Source of the DNA: a virus
Direction: 5' to 3' (one strand)
DNA length: 48,054 nucleotides
Virus record (IMG/VR): IMGVR_UViG_3300037875_000125
Location: 1 to 48,054 of that record
Shown one piece after another: positions 46,944 to 48,054 of the stretch (position 1 is its first letter; each line of letters starts with the position of its first letter). A program made the position numbers and the translations under genes. Below the pieces are notes generated by a model, which did no database searches, was not told the DNA's origin, and saw only the letters and a list, made by a program, of their open reading frames with translations.

Positions 46944-47283
46944 GGTGAATAAGGGATCAAAAAAAGTCAAAAAGGGGTCAAAGTAGGGTGGAGCTATCTT
47001 AAGTTTCATCCTTGATACTTCCCCCCAATGTAAACAAATAAGTCAAATGGTGTATTTTTACCCCCCAATCAAAGTAATAGAAGTAAATAAGTCAAATTAG
47101 GAACTAGTGTTTGCTTGACCCTTTTCACAAAAACTCAAATAACTTCACAAAAAAATAAACCCCCATGGGAGCTTTTTTGACCTAGTTTGAGCTTGGTTCT
47201 AAACTAAATTCGCACCCCCTCCAAAAAAGTCAAATGAGCGAAATACTTTCAAGGCAGCGCAAATGCCTTCAAAAAAAGTCAAA
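46944..47283. repeat. AGTCAAA-rich repeat region
   Basis: Mostly non-coding. AGTCAAA occurs at 46965, 47041, 47090, 47228 and 47277, with near matches at 46977, 47069 and 47134 and inverse TTGAC at 47115 and 47177. Two 40-bp units beginning CCCCCCAAT (47021 and 47061) each end in AAATAAGTCAAAT. TTCACAAAAA occurs twice (near 47124 and 47144). Iteron-like; could be an origin, a protein-binding array or a recombination relic. Confidence 0.65.
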
Positions 47284-47416
47284 TTGGGTTAGAATTCGTG
47301 GACTTATTGCGACTATAATAATCATAGGTACACTAGTGTCTTTAATTCTCCTAGACCCTAGCGACATCCAAAGCTACTTCGAGAGGTACTTAAAGAAGAA
47401 ACCCTCCAAACCTTAA
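47234..47416 (+). CDS. Small single-pass membrane protein
   Basis: 60 residues. Basic N-terminus (MSEILSRQRKCLQKKSNWVR), one hydrophobic helix (GLIATIIIIGTLVSLILL, 23-40) and a basic tail ending KKKPSKP. Topology predicted N-in. The ATG is embedded in an AGTCAAATG repeat copy and has no Shine-Dalgarno, so expression is less certain. Unrecognised; followed by a terminator. Confidence 0.5.
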   Translation: MSEILSRQRKCLQKKSNWVRIRGLIATIIIIGTLVSLILLDPSDIQSYFERYLKKKPSKP

Positions 47417-47442
47417 CAGTAATGTATTGGTTGGAGGGTTTC
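47398..47442. terminator. Bidirectional terminator between the membrane protein gene and tRNA-Asp
   Basis: A 12-bp perfect stem GAAACCCTCCAA / TTGGAGGGTTTC with a 21-base loop, T-rich on the plus side (TTTGT) and A-rich upstream (AAAGAA), so it can end both the plus-strand operon and the minus-strand tRNA transcript. Confidence 0.78.
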
Positions 47443-47448
47443 TTTGTA

Positions 47449-47525
47449 TGGCGAGGATGAGGGGACTTGAACCCCTAACCTTTGGCGTGACAGGCCAACG
47501 CTCTAACCTATTGAGCTACATCCCC
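47449..47525 (-). tRNA. tRNA-Asp (anticodon GUC)
   Basis: 77-base cloverleaf on the minus strand with encoded CCA and G73. Acceptor GGGGATG/CATCCTC (one G-T pair), D-stem GCTC/GAGC, anticodon stem TTGGC/GCCAA with loop CTGTCAC (anticodon at 47489-47491), T-stem AGGGG/CCCCT with TTCAAGT loop. Confidence 0.93.
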
Positions 47526-47540
47526 ATATGTTCTAATACC

Positions 47541-47549
47541 CCATTATAG
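47541..47549 (-). promoter_or_regulatory. CTATAATGG promoter element before tRNA-Asp
   Basis: On the minus strand CTATAATGG, with predicted +1 near 47536, 11 bases before the tRNA. Same arrangement as the element in front of tRNA-Ile. Confidence 0.6.
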
Positions 47550-47610
47550 GTGCGTGAGTTAGGTTTCTCTAGGGGCTAGACAACCTTTTGTCTCTCTAAT
47601 CCTGATTCAA

Positions 47611-47647
47611 TAAGAAAAGGCCCCCAATTCATTACGAATTGGAGGCC
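47611..47647 (-). terminator. Intrinsic terminator of the right-end minus-strand genes
   Basis: Read on the minus strand: stem GGCCTCCAATTC / GAATTGGGGGCC (one mismatch), 5-base loop, then TTTTCTTA. It ends the small-gene operon entering from the right. Confidence 0.82.
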
Positions 47648-47703
47648 ATAGAAAACAGACTACAATATACAACTCAACTTGTTTTCATTTCAATTCCTTA
47701 GTG

Positions 47704-47874
47704 TTAGTGAAACTTAATAGTATGTAAAATATCTTTTTCCTCCAACTGTGAAGGTTCATAGCCTTCACAAAGTTCGTCCATAGCCTTTTGGTTTATTATC
47801 ATAAAAGACCAACCCTCAACGCTTGCATATGTTTCCCCATCTTCTAATACCATTATATTATAAGTTTTTTTCAT
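47704..47874 (-). CDS. Small hypothetical protein
   Basis: 56 residues: MKKTYNIMVLEDGETYASVE followed by GWSFMIINQKAMDELCEGY and a charged C-terminus ending HTIKFH. A compact alpha/beta small protein, unrecognised. The start lies in an AGGAATTGAAATGAAA cassette that is shared with its neighbours. It is the second gene of a minus-strand series. Confidence 0.65.
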   Translation of the reverse strand: MKKTYNIMVLEDGETYASVEGWSFMIINQKAMDELCEGYEPSQLEEKDILHTIKFH

Positions 47875-47887
47875 TTCAATTCCTAGA

Positions 47888-48049
47888 CTATCCTTTGCCA
47901 GTTTTCAACTCATCAAGCAGAGTACAGATGCACTGCGGGCACCCTTCTTCATCTATTCCTATAATATGCAAACATTTTTTACATATCTCCTTATCCTTTG
48001 CCATTTTCTTTCGCTTCTTCCAAGCGTTACTTTCGGGTTCTTTTTTCAT
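47888..48049 (-). CDS. Small zinc-finger-like protein
   Basis: 53 residues. A basic N-terminus (WKKRKKMAKDKEI) precedes ICKKCLHIIG and GCPQCICTLL, a C-x2-C...C-x2-C zinc-binding pattern of about 20 residues. Likely binds zinc; target unknown. An internal ATG (MAKDKE) preceded by no clear ribosome site is an alternative start. Confidence 0.65.
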   Translation of the reverse strand: MKKEPESNAWKKRKKMAKDKEICKKCLHIIGIDEEGCPQCICTLLDELKTGKG

Positions 48050-48054
48050 TTCAA

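Noticed and set aside
47578-47593. Small hairpin AGACAA/TTGTCT upstream of the tRNA-Asp promoter
   Set aside because: Only a 6-bp weak stem with no U-tract in either direction; not enough to call a terminator.

Overview
The window is a contiguous piece of a large contractile-tailed (myovirus-type) bacteriophage genome. The evidence is a T4 gp18-like tail sheath and gp19-like tail tube at the left end, a complete phage replication and recombination module (family A DNA polymerase, DnaB-type helicase, gp32-like SSB, gp46/gp47 nuclease, RecA/UvsX), two sigma-like factors, three tRNA genes and tightly overlapping genes mostly on one strand. No ribosomal, integrase or transposase genes are visible. 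The host is not identifiable with confidence. Clear Shine-Dalgarno sequences, TTGACA/TATAAT promoters and several lipobox signal peptides point to a Gram-negative bacterium; the PPC-like and EF-hand-like exported proteins fit many environmental diderms.

Layout: (1) 1-5.3 kb, virion genes: sheath (5' end outside the window), tube and a 991-residue acidic protein. (2) 5.3-6.9 kb, small genes on both strands: a PD-(D/E)XK nuclease, a thioredoxin-like protein and a sigma region-2 protein. (3) 6.9-20.3 kb, replication and nucleotide module: polymerase encoded in three overlapping ORFs (with an Fe-S UDG-like domain fused to the exonuclease), an unrecognised 563-residue protein, ThyX, SbcD/gp47, SbcC/gp46, class II ribonucleotide reductase, FmdB-like zinc ribbon, DnaB helicase, zincin, a UvsY-like protein, SSB and a lipoprotein. 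(4) 20.3-34.4 kb, a 14-kb sugar cassette: many glycosyltransferases, several methyltransferases, GDP-mannose 4,6-dehydratase beside an internally deleted GDP-fucose synthase, and dUTPase, a deaminase and a type II glutamine synthetase. (5) 34.4-38.9 kb: RecA/UvsX, DUF932, small genes and a ClpA/B-type AAA+ ATPase. (6) 39-48 kb, accessory region: tRNA-Ile(UAU), tRNA-Leu(UAA), tRNA-Asp(GUC, minus strand), dCMP deaminase, IMPDH/GMP-reductase-like enzyme, 2OG-Fe(II) oxygenase, a second sigma-like factor, DUF4406, several small or exported proteins, a mosaic duplication and an AGTCAAA-rich non-coding repeat region, ending in minus-strand small genes.

Transcription signals form a pattern. A 9-bp CTATAATAG-type element recurs in short intergenic gaps. 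At many genes the predicted +1 falls within about two bases of the start codon, so leaderless mRNAs are predicted. One copy sits in a 16-bp gap between divergent genes and could serve both. A second class adds a TTGACA -35 box and drives small, presumably early, genes.

The genes fit a lytic phage that remakes nucleotide pools (RNR, ThyX, dCMP deaminases, dUTPase, IMPDH/GMPR, DUF1599-like and DUF4406 proteins), replicates with its own polymerase, helicase and SSB, recombines through gp46/47, UvsX and UvsY-like proteins, and invests heavily in glycan synthesis. All functions are inferred by reading motifs by eye; no database search was run.
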